From assembly GCF_016469335.1 (NCBI RefSeq), contig NZ_CP059888.1, positions 2,418,001 through 2,482,000 on the forward strand: DNA of 64,000 nt, in the 5' to 3' direction. The notes below the pieces were generated by a model that was not told where the DNA came from, searched no databases, and saw nothing but the letters and a program-made list of their open reading frames with translations. Source of the stretch: Flocculibacter collagenilyticus (GTDB taxonomy: Bacteria; Pseudomonadota; Gammaproteobacteria; Enterobacterales; Alteromonadaceae). Positions within the stretch are counted from its first letter, which is position 1. Every line of letters begins with the position of its first letter. Made by a program: the position numbers and the translations under genes. Of the stretch, positions 20,424 to 29,635 are shown piece after piece.

Positions 20424-20452
20424 AAAAAAGCCGACTTACGTCGGCTCTCCTT
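20424..20452 (-). promoter_or_regulatory. Terminator-like hairpin between the thiL Shine-Dalgarno and start codon
   Basis: In minus-strand order: AAGGAG (20452-20447), then at once a perfect 7-bp stem with a 4-nt loop (20446-20429, AGCCGAC/GTCGGCT), then a U-run (20428-20424), and the thiL ATG at 20419. The hairpin plus U-tract has the form of an intrinsic terminator for nusB. If it forms without terminating, it brings the Shine-Dalgarno to about 9 nt from the start codon; unfolded, the spacing is about 27 nt. Either attenuation or structure-dependent initiation is possible. Confidence 0.65.
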
Positions 20453-20509
20453 CGAGCCTGTTGATAATTGAACTAATAACAATTATTCATTCAGGCTATA
20501 ATTTTTAAC

Positions 20510-20920
20510 TTAGCGCTTAATGCGTCTAACAGCTTTATCAAGTACACCGTTAACAAAGCGGTGGCTATCATCAGCGCCAAACGATTTTGCTAACTCAATA
20601 CCTTCATTAATGGCCACTTTATAGGGTACATCTTGACGAAATTTCAATTCATACGCACTCACACGTAAAATCGCTTTTTCAACAAGATCTACATCGTCAA
20701 ATGGACGATCTAAATGAGGCTTAACAAATTCATCTAATTCATTGGCATTTACAGAAACACCACGAATAATATCTTTAAAATACTCTACATCTACTTTACT
20801 TGTGTCGGTTTCAAGTAATAACTGATGCTCTACATCAGCAATAGCATTACCACTAACTTGCCACGAATATACGGCTTGAACCGCCAATGATCTTGCTTTG
20901 CGTCTAGCAGCAGGTTTCAT
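20510..20920 (-). CDS. nusB: Transcription antitermination factor NusB
   Basis: 136 aa. [18 protein letters not shown] at the N-terminus (the basic BoxA-RNA-binding region) and the all-helical body ending [14 protein letters not shown]. With NusE (S10) it binds BoxA in rRNA leaders and phage nut sites. Located 11 bp after ribH, as in most gammaproteobacteria. Confidence 0.97.
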   Translation of the reverse strand: MKPAARRKARSLAVQAVYSWQVSGNAIADVEHQLLLETDTSKVDVEYFKDIIRGVSVNANELDEFVKPHLDRPFDDVDLVEKAILRVSAYELKFRQDVPYKVAINEGIELAKSFGADDSHRFVNGVLDKAVRRIKR

Positions 20921-20931
20921 TCATTACTCCA

Positions 20932-21396
20932 CTAAATTTGTTCTAGTACATTTACCATTTCAAGTGCGCTTAATGCAGCTTCCGCACCTTTATTACCCAT
21001 TTTTGTGCCAGCGCGTTCAATCGCTTGCTCAATTGAGTCAACAGTTAAAACACCAAATGTAACTGGGATGTCGTATTGCAATGAGATTTGGGCTAAGCCT
21101 TTATTACATTCACCTGCAACATAGTCGAAATGCGGAGTACCACCGCGAATTACTGCACCAAGCGCAATAATTCCATCATATTTATTTGATTTAGCCGCGC
21201 GCTGCGCTGCGACTGGCATTTCGTAAGCACCCGGTACATGGATCACAGTAATATCTTCATCTGCAACGCTACCAATACGCTTTAATTCGTCAATTGCACC
21301 TTCCAACAAACTATTTACGATAAAACTATTAAAACGTGCTACAACAATAGCGAATTTCTTACCTTTAGCGTTGATGCCTGCTTCAATTACCTTCAT
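20932..21396 (-). CDS. ribH: 6,7-dimethyl-8-ribityllumazine synthase
   Basis: 154 aa. [51 protein letters not shown] with the catalytic His, and [18 protein letters not shown] are diagnostic of lumazine synthase. Condenses the ribityl-aminopyrimidine with the 4-carbon product of RibB. Part of the ribD-ribE-ribBA-ribH-nusB run. Confidence 0.97.
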   Translation of the reverse strand: MKVIEAGINAKGKKFAIVVARFNSFIVNSLLEGAIDELKRIGSVADEDITVIHVPGAYEMPVAAQRAAKSNKYDGIIALGAVIRGGTPHFDYVAGECNKGLAQISLQYDIPVTFGVLTVDSIEQAIERAGTKMGNKGAEAALSALEMVNVLEQI

Positions 21397-21485
21397 TGGA
21401 TACCTTATTAATTATACGGGTGTATTTAACGGACTTACAAAAAGGCGCACATTTTAACATAACGCCTATCACCATCACTACTCTT

Positions 21486-22595
21486 TTATTCAGAAACGTA
21501 TTCAACTAACTCTAAACCAAACCCTGAAAGCGCATGGTATTTTTTAGGACTACTTAACAAACGCATTTTTTTAACGCCAAGTTGAGCCAAAATTTGCGAA
21601 CCAACACCTACGTTTCTTGACGTTCCAGACCACTTAGCGCGAGGTTGAGCCACGCCCTGATCTTCTGCTTCAAACGCTTTAACCCGTGCAATAATATCTT
21701 CAGTAGTGTCGTGCTCTGCAAGTAACACAAGCACACCGTCATCTTTCTGAATACGCTGCATGGCATTTTGCAGTGTGAAACTACGATTGACTGAACGGTC
21801 TGATAATAATAAGTCACTGAATGTATTTAGTAAATGTACACGCACTAAGGTCGCATTTTCAGGCTCTATTTCACCTTTTGACAATGCGAAATGTACTTGG
21901 CCATCAATGGTGTCTTTAAACGTTGTTAAATCAAAATCACCAAACTCGGTTGGCAATTTACACTGCGCCACTTTTTCTATTGTAGTTTCGTTATGGTTAC
22001 GATATTCAATTAAATCGGCAATTGTGCCCATTTTAATATCGTGCTTTTCAGCAAATTTTTCTAAATCTGGACGACGCGCCATTGTGCCGTCATCATTTAA
22101 AATTTCTACAATGACACCGGCTGGCTCAAGCCCAGCTAATCGAGCTAAATCGCAGCCAGCTTCCGTATGCCCTGCGCGTGTTAATACACCACCATCTTGT
22201 GCTTTTAATGGGAAAATATGCCCTGGCTGTACAACATCACTGGGTTTTGCATCTCTTGCCACTGCAGCTTTAATAGTGCGAGCACGGTCAGCTGCCGAAA
22301 TACCTGTTGTTACCCCTTCTGCGGCTTCAATTGATACCGTAAAGTTAGTTGAAAATTGCGCATTATTTTCATCAACCATTAATGGCAAATTTAACTGCTG
22401 ACAGCGCTGTTTAGTCAGTGTAAGGCAAATAAGACCTCGACCATGTGTTGCCATAAAGTTGATTGCTTCTGGCGTGACATAATCTGCCGCCATAATCAAA
22501 TCACCTTCATTCTCACGGTCTTCATCATCCATTAGGATAACCATTTTTCCATTTTTGATATCTTCGATAAGTTCTGCAGGGGTATTGAGTGACAT
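21486..22595 (-). CDS. ribBA: 3,4-dihydroxy-2-butanone-4-phosphate synthase with degenerate GTP cyclohydrolase II-like domain
   Basis: 369 aa. The N-terminal RibB domain (about 1-200) is complete: [50 protein letters not shown]. The C-terminal part has the RibA layout ([44 protein letters not shown]) but lacks the three zinc-binding cysteines of active GTP cyclohydrolase II, and the usual RQEGRGIGL motif is absent. It is therefore expected to supply only the DHBP synthase step, with a separate RibA elsewhere. Such pseudo-RibBA proteins are known in gammaproteobacteria. Confidence 0.93.
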   Translation of the reverse strand: MSLNTPAELIEDIKNGKMVILMDDEDRENEGDLIMAADYVTPEAINFMATHGRGLICLTLTKQRCQQLNLPLMVDENNAQFSTNFTVSIEAAEGVTTGISAADRARTIKAAVARDAKPSDVVQPGHIFPLKAQDGGVLTRAGHTEAGCDLARLAGLEPAGVIVEILNDDGTMARRPDLEKFAEKHDIKMGTIADLIEYRNHNETTIEKVAQCKLPTEFGDFDLTTFKDTIDGQVHFALSKGEIEPENATLVRVHLLNTFSDLLLSDRSVNRSFTLQNAMQRIQKDDGVLVLLAEHDTTEDIIARVKAFEAEDQGVAQPRAKWSGTSRNVGVGSQILAQLGVKKMRLLSSPKKYHALSGFGLELVEYVSE

Positions 22596-22656
22596 CTTAG
22601 ACCTTATATTTGCGTTTAGTTGTGTAGAGTAAAATGTTTAATAGTTTTCTTAAAAT

Positions 22657-23322
22657 TTATTTCAAAAAGCCAGAGCGAGATAATAAGTCCATCGTCACAT
22701 TATCCTTATTATGCTCTGTTGAAGACTGCTCTTTATGCGTTAGTAGCTTTTCAACGTACCTAGCCATCACATCGATTTCTAGGTTAACTAAGCTACCCAC
22801 TTTTAATTGGCTAATTGTTGTTTCTTGCGCTGTGTGCGGCACAATCGTTAATTTAAATTGCGTTTGCTCAACATCATTCACTGTTAGGCTAATGCCATCT
22901 ATAGTGATGGAGCCTTTTTCAACGATATATTTAGTTAAATGGGAGGGAGCCGACAACCAATATTCTACAGCCCGCCCTAAGTTCTGTATTTTTTCTACTT
23001 TTGCAACACCATCAACATGCCCACTAACAATGTGGCCACCAAGTCTGGTGGTTGGTAAAAGGGCTTTTTCTAAGTTAACAGTTTGTCCAGCACTGTAATG
23101 TGCAAAGCCTGTTTTATTAATGGTTTCAACAGAAACATCAGCTTCAAACGTATTTTCATTAAACGCCACAACGGTTAAACACACCCCGTTTGTGGCAATA
23201 CTATCGCCTAAATTAACATCGCTTAAATCAAGTTCACCTGTTGCAACTTCTACGCGAAAATCATCACCATATTGACGGATTGAGTTAATCGAGCCAACCG
23301 CTTCAATGATACCTGTAAACAT
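22657..23322 (-). CDS. ribE: Riboflavin synthase alpha chain
   Basis: 221 aa. MFTGIIEAVGSI at the start and the tandem lumazine-binding repeats (GDSIATNGVCLTV in the first, GSITIDGISLTVND in the second; GGHIVSGHVDGVA) are diagnostic. Dismutates two 6,7-dimethyl-8-ribityllumazine molecules to riboflavin. Starts 26 bp after ribD. The C-terminal tail after TEHNKDN is family-variable. Confidence 0.96.
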   Translation of the reverse strand: MFTGIIEAVGSINSIRQYGDDFRVEVATGELDLSDVNLGDSIATNGVCLTVVAFNENTFEADVSVETINKTGFAHYSAGQTVNLEKALLPTTRLGGHIVSGHVDGVAKVEKIQNLGRAVEYWLSAPSHLTKYIVEKGSITIDGISLTVNDVEQTQFKLTIVPHTAQETTISQLKVGSLVNLEIDVMARYVEKLLTHKEQSSTEHNKDNVTMDLLSRSGFLK

Positions 23323-23348
23323 TCAGTGAACCTTTTAATGTGTTAAAT

Positions 23349-24491
23349 TTATCTTTTGGACTGAGGAATAAGGCGATACTTCATATCATCCCCCACTTGT
23401 GTTAATTCAGTTTTTGAAAAGTGTAATACGTTTTCCATATCACTTATGGGGGCAAGTGTAAGCATATCCAAGGCTTTATCGCCAAGTAACTTTGTTGCTT
23501 GATATAAAATTAACTCGTCAACTAAGTTTTGCTGCATAAATTGCCCACATAACGTAGCGCCCGCTTCAAGCCAAACATTATTTAGCCCCGCAGCACCACA
23601 CCATGTTAGTAACGCAGTTAAATCTACTTTTCCTTGCGAATTAGCTTCTAGTTCAACTTCTTCAACATGTTCAGGCCATTGGTAACTAGATTGACAGGTT
23701 GATTGATTATCAGGCTTAGTACGCACCAACACGATTTTACTTAATACAGAAAATAACGCTAAATCAGGTGTTAGGCGATGCTGGCTGTCGATGATAATTC
23801 TAACCGGCTGCCTTCTTAACTGCTCATCAATAGCATTTAATTTGAGGTGTGTTTGCCAACGAACGTTTAACTTAGCATCGTCTTGAAGCACAGTATCAGC
23901 ACCTGACAAAATTGCGCACGATTGCGCACGGTGTAACTGAACATCGTTGCGGGCTTCTGGACCTGTGATCCATTTACTAAGGCCGTTTTCAAGTGCCACT
24001 TTACCATCAAGACTAATTGCTAATTTTGCCGTTAAAAACGGTAAACCTGTTTTCATTCGTTTGATAAAGCCCGGATTAAGCGCTTCCGCTTGCGCTGTTA
24101 ATAATCCAGTATCAACACTTATGCCTGCCTCAGTAAGTATTGACAATCCCCGACCACTGACCTGTGGATTAGGGTCTACCATTGCAACCACCACTCTTGC
24201 TACTTTGGCATCCACCAATGTTTTAGCGCATGGCGGTGTTCGGCCGTAATGACTACATGGCTCAAGCGTAACGTAACAGGTAGCACCTTCCGCCTGCGCC
24301 ATAGCTTGTTTTAATGCATTAACTTCCGCATGAGGGCCACCCGCATAAAAGTGCGCGCCCTCACCGATTATCTGGTTATTTTTTACAATCACGCAGCCAA
24401 CATTAGGATTGGGCGATGTAGTAAATTGCCCTTGCTTTGCAAGGTGAATGGCACGAACCATCATTTCATAATCAAATTTATTAAAGTGCAT
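23349..24491 (-). CDS. ribD: Bifunctional riboflavin biosynthesis deaminase/reductase
   Basis: 380 aa. The N-terminal CMP/dCMP-type deaminase domain has the zinc motif HAEVNAL and TLEPCSHYGRTPPC; the C-terminal reductase has LTAKLAISLDGKVA and WITGPEARNDVQLHRAQSCAIL for substrate and NADPH. It deaminates then reduces the pyrimidine intermediate of riboflavin synthesis. Follows nrdR at 60 bp, the normal gammaproteobacterial order. Confidence 0.97.
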   Translation of the reverse strand: MHFNKFDYEMMVRAIHLAKQGQFTTSPNPNVGCVIVKNNQIIGEGAHFYAGGPHAEVNALKQAMAQAEGATCYVTLEPCSHYGRTPPCAKTLVDAKVARVVVAMVDPNPQVSGRGLSILTEAGISVDTGLLTAQAEALNPGFIKRMKTGLPFLTAKLAISLDGKVALENGLSKWITGPEARNDVQLHRAQSCAILSGADTVLQDDAKLNVRWQTHLKLNAIDEQLRRQPVRIIIDSQHRLTPDLALFSVLSKIVLVRTKPDNQSTCQSSYQWPEHVEEVELEANSQGKVDLTALLTWCGAAGLNNVWLEAGATLCGQFMQQNLVDELILYQATKLLGDKALDMLTLAPISDMENVLHFSKTELTQVGDDMKYRLIPQSKR

Positions 24492-24529
24492 TATATTAGC
24501 TCATTTAATATTGCTAGTTCTGTTACGGG

Positions 24530-24557
24530 TTAGCTTTTACTGATTAGCTTTTACTGA
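24530..24557. repeat. Perfect 14-bp tandem duplication across the nrdR stop codon
   Basis: TTAGCTTTTACTGA occurs twice in direct succession (24530-24543 and 24544-24557). On the minus strand the first copy read contains the nrdR TAA, and the second copy adds another in-frame-independent stop region. Looks like a recent slippage or small duplication. Confidence 0.8.
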
Positions 24558-25000
24558 TCAAGCTTAGCAATTTCTTCACCAAACTCTTTCACATCTTCAA
24601 ATGAACGATATACCGAAGCAAACCGCACATACGCCACTTTATCTAGCTCTTTTAACCCTTCCATAATGAATTGACCAATTAACTTACTATCTACTTCACG
24701 CTCGCCAGTGGCTCTTAACTTGGCAAATATTTTATTAATCTCTAGCTCGATTGCTTCAGTATCAACTGGGCGTTTTTCTAACGCTCTTTGCATACCATTG
24801 CGCAGCTTGTCTTCATTAAATGGTTCACGCGAGCCGTTTTGTTTTACCACTTTAGGCATTACAAGCTCAGCACTTTCAAAGGTGGTAAAACGCTCTTTAC
24901 AATCAGAACATTCACGACGACGCCTAACTTGGTGGCCATCTGCAACCAAACGAGAGTCAATCACTTTAGTTTCGTGCGTACTACAAAAAGGGCAATGCAT
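24551..25000 (-). CDS. nrdR: Transcriptional repressor NrdR
   Basis: 149 aa. Zinc ribbon with CPFC and CSDC around [17 protein letters not shown], then an ATP-cone domain ([23 protein letters not shown]) that senses ATP/dATP. NrdR binds NrdR-boxes and represses ribonucleotide reductase operons when dNTPs are high. Lies between glyA and ribD as in many gammaproteobacteria. Confidence 0.97.
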   Translation of the reverse strand: MHCPFCSTHETKVIDSRLVADGHQVRRRRECSDCKERFTTFESAELVMPKVVKQNGSREPFNEDKLRNGMQRALEKRPVDTEAIELEINKIFAKLRATGEREVDSKLIGQFIMEGLKELDKVAYVRFASVYRSFEDVKEFGEEIAKLDQ

Positions 25001-25042
25001 CCGCTGTTTCTCTATTTATTACTTTATTTTACAAATTGAAGC

Positions 25043-25067
25043 AAAAACGGCCGCTAATGCGGCCGAA
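25043..25067 (-). terminator. Terminator of glyA
   Basis: CGGCCGC (25048-25054) pairs perfectly with GCGGCCG (25059-25065) around TAAT; on the minus strand a run of five T follows. It lies 38 bp after the glyA stop and upstream of nrdR. Confidence 0.8.
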
Positions 25068-25102
25068 ATATTAATGGTTATGCTTGTACATAGTATTACG
25101 AA

Positions 25103-26371
25103 TTATGCGTATACAGGAAACTCGCTACATAATGCTTTTACTTTTTCACGAGTTGCTTCAACCACTGACTCATCATCAGGGTGGTTAACCAAGCCATCAA
25201 TTACATCGCAAATAAACCCTGCAACCATACCAGCTTGTTCTTCTTTGAAGCCACGACGTGTAATTGCAGGTGTGCCTAGTCTTAATCCAGACGTAACAAA
25301 TGGCGAGCGTGGGTCATTCGGTACCGAGTTTTTATTCACTGTGATATACGCACGGCCAAGAGCAGCGTCAGCATCTTTACCAGTAATATCTTTATCAATT
25401 AAGTCAACTAAGAATAAGTGGTTATCAGTACCATTAGATACAATTTTATATCCACGTTCTTGCATAACACTTACCATTGCTTTAGCGTTTTTCAATACTT
25501 GTGCTTGGTAGTCTTTAAATTCTGGCTGCAATGCTTCTTTAAACGCAACAGCTTTAGCAGCAATTACATGGCATAACGGGCCGCCTTGTCCACCTGGGAA
25601 TACCGCGCTGTTTAATTTTTTGTAGATATCTTCATCATCACAAGCCGAAACAATTAAGCCGCCACGCGGGCCAGCTAAAGTCTTATGAGTAGTTGTAGTT
25701 ACAACATGAGCATGTGGTAAAGGGTTAGGATAAAGACCAGCAGCAACTAAACCAGCAACATGAGCCATATCAACTAATAAGTATGCCTCTACTTTGTCTG
25801 CTATTTCACGGAATTTCTTCCAATCTACAATACCTGAATATGCAGAAAAACCCGCAATAATCATTTTAGGTTTATGTTCAAGTGCTAAACGCTCTACTTC
25901 AGCGTAATCAATTTCGCCTGTCTCTTCGCTTAGACCATATTGGATAGCGTTATACAGCTTACCTGAAAAGTTTACATGCGAACCATGTGTTAAATGACCT
26001 CCATGCGCCAAGCTCATTCCAAGTACCGTATCACCCGCGTTTAATAACGCTTGAAATACCGCTGAATTCGCTTGTGAACCAGCATGTGGTTGCACATTTG
26101 CGTAAGTCGCACCAAATAATTCTTTTGCACGCGCAATCGCTAAGTCTTCAGCAATATCTACATGCTCACACCCGCCATAGTAACGTTTATGCGGATAACC
26201 TTCAGCGTACTTGTTTGTTAACTGTGAGCCCTGTGCTTGCAATACCCTAGGACTAGTGTAGTTCTCCGATGCAATTAGCTCGATATGCTCTTCTTGACGA
26301 GTAACCTCATCTTCCATCGCTTGCCATAATTCAGGATCAAAATCTGCAATATTCATGTCACGAGTTAACAT
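25103..26371 (-). CDS. glyA: Serine hydroxymethyltransferase
   Basis: 422 aa from ATG 26371 ([12 protein letters not shown], aligned with the E. coli start; AGAGGA precedes it). The open frame reaches 26398 but has no better signal. Hallmarks: [45 protein letters not shown], and [14 protein letters not shown] with the PLP lysine. Interconverts serine and glycine with transfer of a one-carbon unit to tetrahydrofolate. Confidence 0.98.
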   Translation of the reverse strand: MLTRDMNIADFDPELWQAMEDEVTRQEEHIELIASENYTSPRVLQAQGSQLTNKYAEGYPHKRYYGGCEHVDIAEDLAIARAKELFGATYANVQPHAGSQANSAVFQALLNAGDTVLGMSLAHGGHLTHGSHVNFSGKLYNAIQYGLSEETGEIDYAEVERLALEHKPKMIIAGFSAYSGIVDWKKFREIADKVEAYLLVDMAHVAGLVAAGLYPNPLPHAHVVTTTTHKTLAGPRGGLIVSACDDEDIYKKLNSAVFPGGQGGPLCHVIAAKAVAFKEALQPEFKDYQAQVLKNAKAMVSVMQERGYKIVSNGTDNHLFLVDLIDKDITGKDADAALGRAYITVNKNSVPNDPRSPFVTSGLRLGTPAITRRGFKEEQAGMVAGFICDVIDGLVNHPDDESVVEATREKVKALCSEFPVYA

Positions 26372-26549
26372 ATACGTTCCTCTGTTTGGAATTAACAAAA
26401 ATGTATTTGAATGCGTTGGCGGGCATTTTACGCACTATTAATGAAGTTGCCTATAGCAAAGAAAAAATATTCTACAACAAAGTGATATTCATCAATGAAA
26501 ATAAAAAATCAATCACAATAGCAGTGTAGCGGAGAAAGCCTTATACATG

Positions 26550-26616
26550 GGTTAAGCGTCGGTTGGTTAAACGTAGGTCGGTTAAGCGAAGCGCCACCCG
26601 ACAAATTAATCCGACG
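26550..26616. repeat. Dispersed-repeat-like element with 15-nt subunits
   Basis: Three roughly 15-nt units begin GGTTAA (26550, 26565, 26580), followed by GCGCCACCCGACA. The outer sequences CGTCGG (26557-26562) and CCGACG (26611-26616) are inverted. In overall shape (GTCGGGTGGCGCTTCGCTTA on the minus strand) it resembles the small GC-richer palindromic elements scattered in many gammaproteobacterial genomes. Copy number elsewhere cannot be judged here. Confidence 0.55.
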
Positions 26617-26947
26617 TACGGCCGTCAGCGAAAAATACACAAAAGTGTTCATAGTTTTCAAATAGCTTATAGATGGTGTGGACTCCCTTATTCGCTTCAG
26701 TCAAATCAGCATGAAATACACATGAAAACTGATCAAACAAAAGTACATCTGTGTTATTAAATGTTGACAAATCAAGCTGGACAGCATCTCTATTGTTAAA
26801 AGGCCTTTCAACATATACAACTAATAGTGAATATCGCTTTAACGCTTCCTCTATAGCACCTTCACATATCCGCCTATTTAAACCATTTACGTCCTCCAAA
26901 GAAAACAACATATCACCATAAGGTTCGAAAAAACTTATGCTATCCAT
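26606..26947 (-). CDS. Hypothetical protein, 113 aa
   Basis: I do not recognise a family. The protein is acidic, cytoplasmic-looking and without membrane segments; it contains EGAIEEALKRYSLLVVYVERPF and a Phe-rich C-terminal half (NYEHFCVFFADG). AAGGG about 10 nt upstream of ATG 26947 supports translation. The last codons and the stop lie in the dispersed-repeat-like element, so its C-terminus may have been remodelled by that element. Monocistronic, minus strand, between glyA and an orphan response regulator. Confidence 0.5.
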   Translation of the reverse strand: MDSISFFEPYGDMLFSLEDVNGLNRRICEGAIEEALKRYSLLVVYVERPFNNRDAVQLDLSTFNNTDVLLFDQFSCVFHADLTEANKGVHTIYKLFENYEHFCVFFADGRTSD

Positions 26948-27349
26948 TCTTTTTTACCCTTCTGAAACTCATTAATAGCGTTCAACTCTTACGTTTGGTG
27001 TGCTTATTATGCTGTATATCTGATTAAGGATATAAAGAACACTCATACAGTAGCAATAACAACACAAAATTAATGCGGTTTTTCCTACTCAGGGCGATTA
27101 ACAATAATTATGCTGTAGAGATGTACTTAGATAAGTTTAAGATAATGTTATTTTGTATGCCCGTTTTACATAAAAACGCAGTATTGTAGACTGCACGCTT
27201 TTACGCAATCATTTAGTTTATCTAAACCCAAATGGTTCAGTGGCTTGTCGCCTTGATGTATTTTTCAATTGCTATAATTTCAATTGCTCTGGGTGCAGTT
27301 TCCCGAAACCTTTGCTAGTAAGTTAAGGCCACCCTAGCTTATTGAAAAG
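26948..27349. other. 402-bp AT-rich intergenic region
   Basis: No gene or tRNA could be recognised. It contains the direct repeat TTTCAATTGCT at about 27265 and 27281, and a weak 6-bp stem near the end of the response-regulator gene. The promoter for the 113-aa gene should be at its left end. Confidence 0.5.
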
Positions 27350-28528
27350 CTAAAATAATTCAACATCTTGACCTGCATCGCTTGAACCTGATGTGCTTGG
27401 TTTTGCTATTTTTTCTCGCTCTTCTATTTGAAGGCTTTCAGCTGCCAGTTGTAATTTGTCGCGTAGGTCATAAAACACTTTGCTGTCTTCATCATTATCG
27501 GTGAGGGACTTTTCTAACAGGTCATTGAAAAATGCTTCTTGAACTTCCGTTAACTCTAATTGGTGAAACGATAAGCTAACTTCGCTCACTATTTTATTTA
27601 GCATTTCTCTTTTCGATTCTTGCATGTAGGCAACTTTAACTTTTACATCATCAATAAGTTCAACTATCGATGCTTGCGCTGCTTTAATTCGCCTTTCGTT
27701 AATTAGCCCAACAAACCTCGCTTCCAGTGCTTCTATTAACACCGCTATGATGTCGATAAATATGCCGTAGTCCGCATGTTCCTCTGGCATCATGTTTTTA
27801 ATAAGTAACGACACATGCTTGTCGTTTACCATCATTCGATTACCAAATTTAAACAGTCTGCCTTTAGATGCGGTTAACTCAAAGACCTGTTGTTCTATAG
27901 GACTACAATACGTATTTTTAGAGTCGAAATACACTTGCTGGTCGCCCGAGTTGAACATGATGGCGCTTGCTAGCCCACTACTTTTTAAATATTGGAATAC
28001 TAGCCTGCCTAACTCCGCTTCATCGTCAGACAAGTTCATTGATTTTACTAAATTAAGGGCAGCGCCATAATTGGCTGCTTGTTTGAATGAGGTGTCAACT
28101 AGAGAGGTGAGCTCGTCTTCGCTGCTTTTTAATTTCCAAACTAACGATTGATGAACAGAGAGCACTTCAATCTTTTTCACAAATTTTGCTAAATCGAAGG
28201 GTTTTGCAATAAAGTCATCTGCCCCAACCTCAAAACATTTTAAAATGGTTTCTTCGTTATCGTCAGCGGAAATAAAGATGATAGCAGGTGGATGTGTCTC
28301 GCTTTCATTTTCTTTTAACTTTACGCACACCTCTTTACCATTCATACCACCGTCTAAATTTATGTCTAGCAATATAACTAATGGGTTTAGCGTATTAACC
28401 ATTTCAAGTGCTTTTTCGCCTGTCTCCGCTTCGTGAATTGTAAACTGACCACTTAACGAGATACTGATAAGCTCTCTAATTGTTTTATCATCATCAACTA
28501 CAAGTACGTCACTCTTAGGCTTATTCAT
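27350..28528 (-). CDS. Orphan response regulator with uncharacterised C-terminal domain
   Basis: 392 aa from ATG 28528, which has AGGGAG at 5-nt spacing; a GTG six bases upstream is a less likely start. Residues 1-125 form a receiver domain: VVDDDKTIREL (acidic pocket), LLDINLDGGMNG (phospho-Asp), FISADD and IAKPFD (conserved Lys). The rest is not a recognised output domain; the middle (about 150-260) could be GAF-like and the tail is helical, with low-complexity GSSDAGQD at the end. No histidine kinase is adjacent. Possible adaptor or protein-protein signalling regulator. Confidence 0.8.
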   Translation of the reverse strand: MNKPKSDVLVVDDDKTIRELISISLSGQFTIHEAETGEKALEMVNTLNPLVILLDINLDGGMNGKEVCVKLKENESETHPPAIIFISADDNEETILKCFEVGADDFIAKPFDLAKFVKKIEVLSVHQSLVWKLKSSEDELTSLVDTSFKQAANYGAALNLVKSMNLSDDEAELGRLVFQYLKSSGLASAIMFNSGDQQVYFDSKNTYCSPIEQQVFELTASKGRLFKFGNRMMVNDKHVSLLIKNMMPEEHADYGIFIDIIAVLIEALEARFVGLINERRIKAAQASIVELIDDVKVKVAYMQESKREMLNKIVSEVSLSFHQLELTEVQEAFFNDLLEKSLTDNDEDSKVFYDLRDKLQLAAESLQIEEREKIAKPSTSGSSDAGQDVELF

Positions 28529-28673
28529 GCACACTCCCTACTGTTTATTACTTAAACTGGCTGTACCCAATTATTTCTTCCGCACTCTGTAATCATAGCC
28601 CATCAATTTGAAAGCGCATGTATGGATGCTAATTATTTCAAACGAACCAGTTACTTGAGTCTTTTGCTTGGTT

Positions 28674-29531
28674 TTAAATGTTATCAACCTTTATTTTAGG
28701 CTGGTAATAACAAACGTCTATATTCGACGATCCCGGATAGACATAAAATTCATGCTTTAAGGATTTTGCGTCTTGAAGCCGCTGCTGGAATGGCGTTGCA
28801 GCTACATTTTGTACTGCCAGTGTTAATTGCTGTGTATTAGGCAGCTCATCACCTAATTTAGCCCATTTAATTTTCGTTTGTTTTGCTTTGTCACTAATAA
28901 CCCCACCTTGTGACACCACACTCGTTAAAGAGGCGCGTTTAATTTTTTGAACATGCTCCATGCCATAAACTACACGTCCAAAAATGCTCATATTTCTATC
29001 TAGGTGGCGTGGTGCTTGGCCAATAACTATATAAAAGTCAGACGTTGCGCTATTCGGAGCTGTGCCTCTTGCCATGGCTAGCGCCCCCGGGCAGTGAATT
29101 AACCATTCTTCTTTCGTTTCATTATCTTTGCCTGCCGCAAACGCATTAATGAACCCTGCTTCATCAGCAAAAAATGCGGGGGATTGCACTGAAATAAAGT
29201 CTGACTTGGTTGGAATAGTACGAGTAAACTCTGGCGGCAATGTAGGCACATCCGATTTTTCTTCGGCTTTACCCGCTTGAGCTACAAATCCATCAATTAC
29301 ACGATAGAACGAGCTATTATCGTAAAATCTACTTTTAACTAAACTGGAAAACTGCGCAACGTGTTTTGGCGCAACACTTTGGCTTAAATGAATAACAACC
29401 AAGCCTGTATCTAATTGCATATAGACTAGTTCTGACTGAGGCAGGCTCGTCCAGTCTGACTGCTTTGCTTGAGCCGCTGCGGCTTGAATCATTGGCATAC
29501 TGAGCACTAACACCAACCAAAAAATTTTCAC
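28674..29531 (-). CDS. Periplasmic cyclophilin-type peptidyl-prolyl isomerase
   Basis: 285 aa. Signal peptide (VLVLSMPMIQAAAAQA). Cyclophilin core: VAQFSSLVKSRFYDNSSFYRVIDGFVAQAG with the catalytic Arg, PGALAMARGTAPNSATSDFYIV, IFGRVVYGMEHVQKI. An extra C-terminal segment of roughly 60 residues, ending with CYYQPKIKV, goes beyond the minimal PpiA fold. It accelerates proline isomerisation of exported proteins. No clear operon partner. Confidence 0.9.
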   Translation of the reverse strand: MKIFWLVLVLSMPMIQAAAAQAKQSDWTSLPQSELVYMQLDTGLVVIHLSQSVAPKHVAQFSSLVKSRFYDNSSFYRVIDGFVAQAGKAEEKSDVPTLPPEFTRTIPTKSDFISVQSPAFFADEAGFINAFAAGKDNETKEEWLIHCPGALAMARGTAPNSATSDFYIVIGQAPRHLDRNMSIFGRVVYGMEHVQKIKRASLTSVVSQGGVISDKAKQTKIKWAKLGDELPNTQQLTLAVQNVAATPFQQRLQDAKSLKHEFYVYPGSSNIDVCYYQPKIKVDNI

Positions 29532-29635
29532 ATATATTTCCTTCTTTCATACTTATTATTTTGGATAACCGATATGGAAGCTATTATTTAATTTATACTT
29601 TACCTAAGTTAACCAGTTAAGGGTTGTGGTTTATT

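Noticed and set aside
21443-21467. Hairpin between ribBA and ribH with a T-run
   Set aside because: Only a 5-bp stem with a 15-nt loop; too weak to call.
21760-22401. 213-aa plus-strand ORF
   Set aside because: Antisense to ribBA; a shadow of codon bias.
22596-22656. FMN riboswitch before the rib genes
   Set aside because: Gaps in the ribD-ribE-ribBA-ribH run are at most about 90 bp and show no RFN-element pattern; the cluster is embedded in an nrdR-nusB operon where such a switch is not expected.
24708-25511. 267-aa plus-strand ORF
   Set aside because: Antisense to nrdR and glyA; its translation is Ser/Thr-rich shadow sequence without family features.
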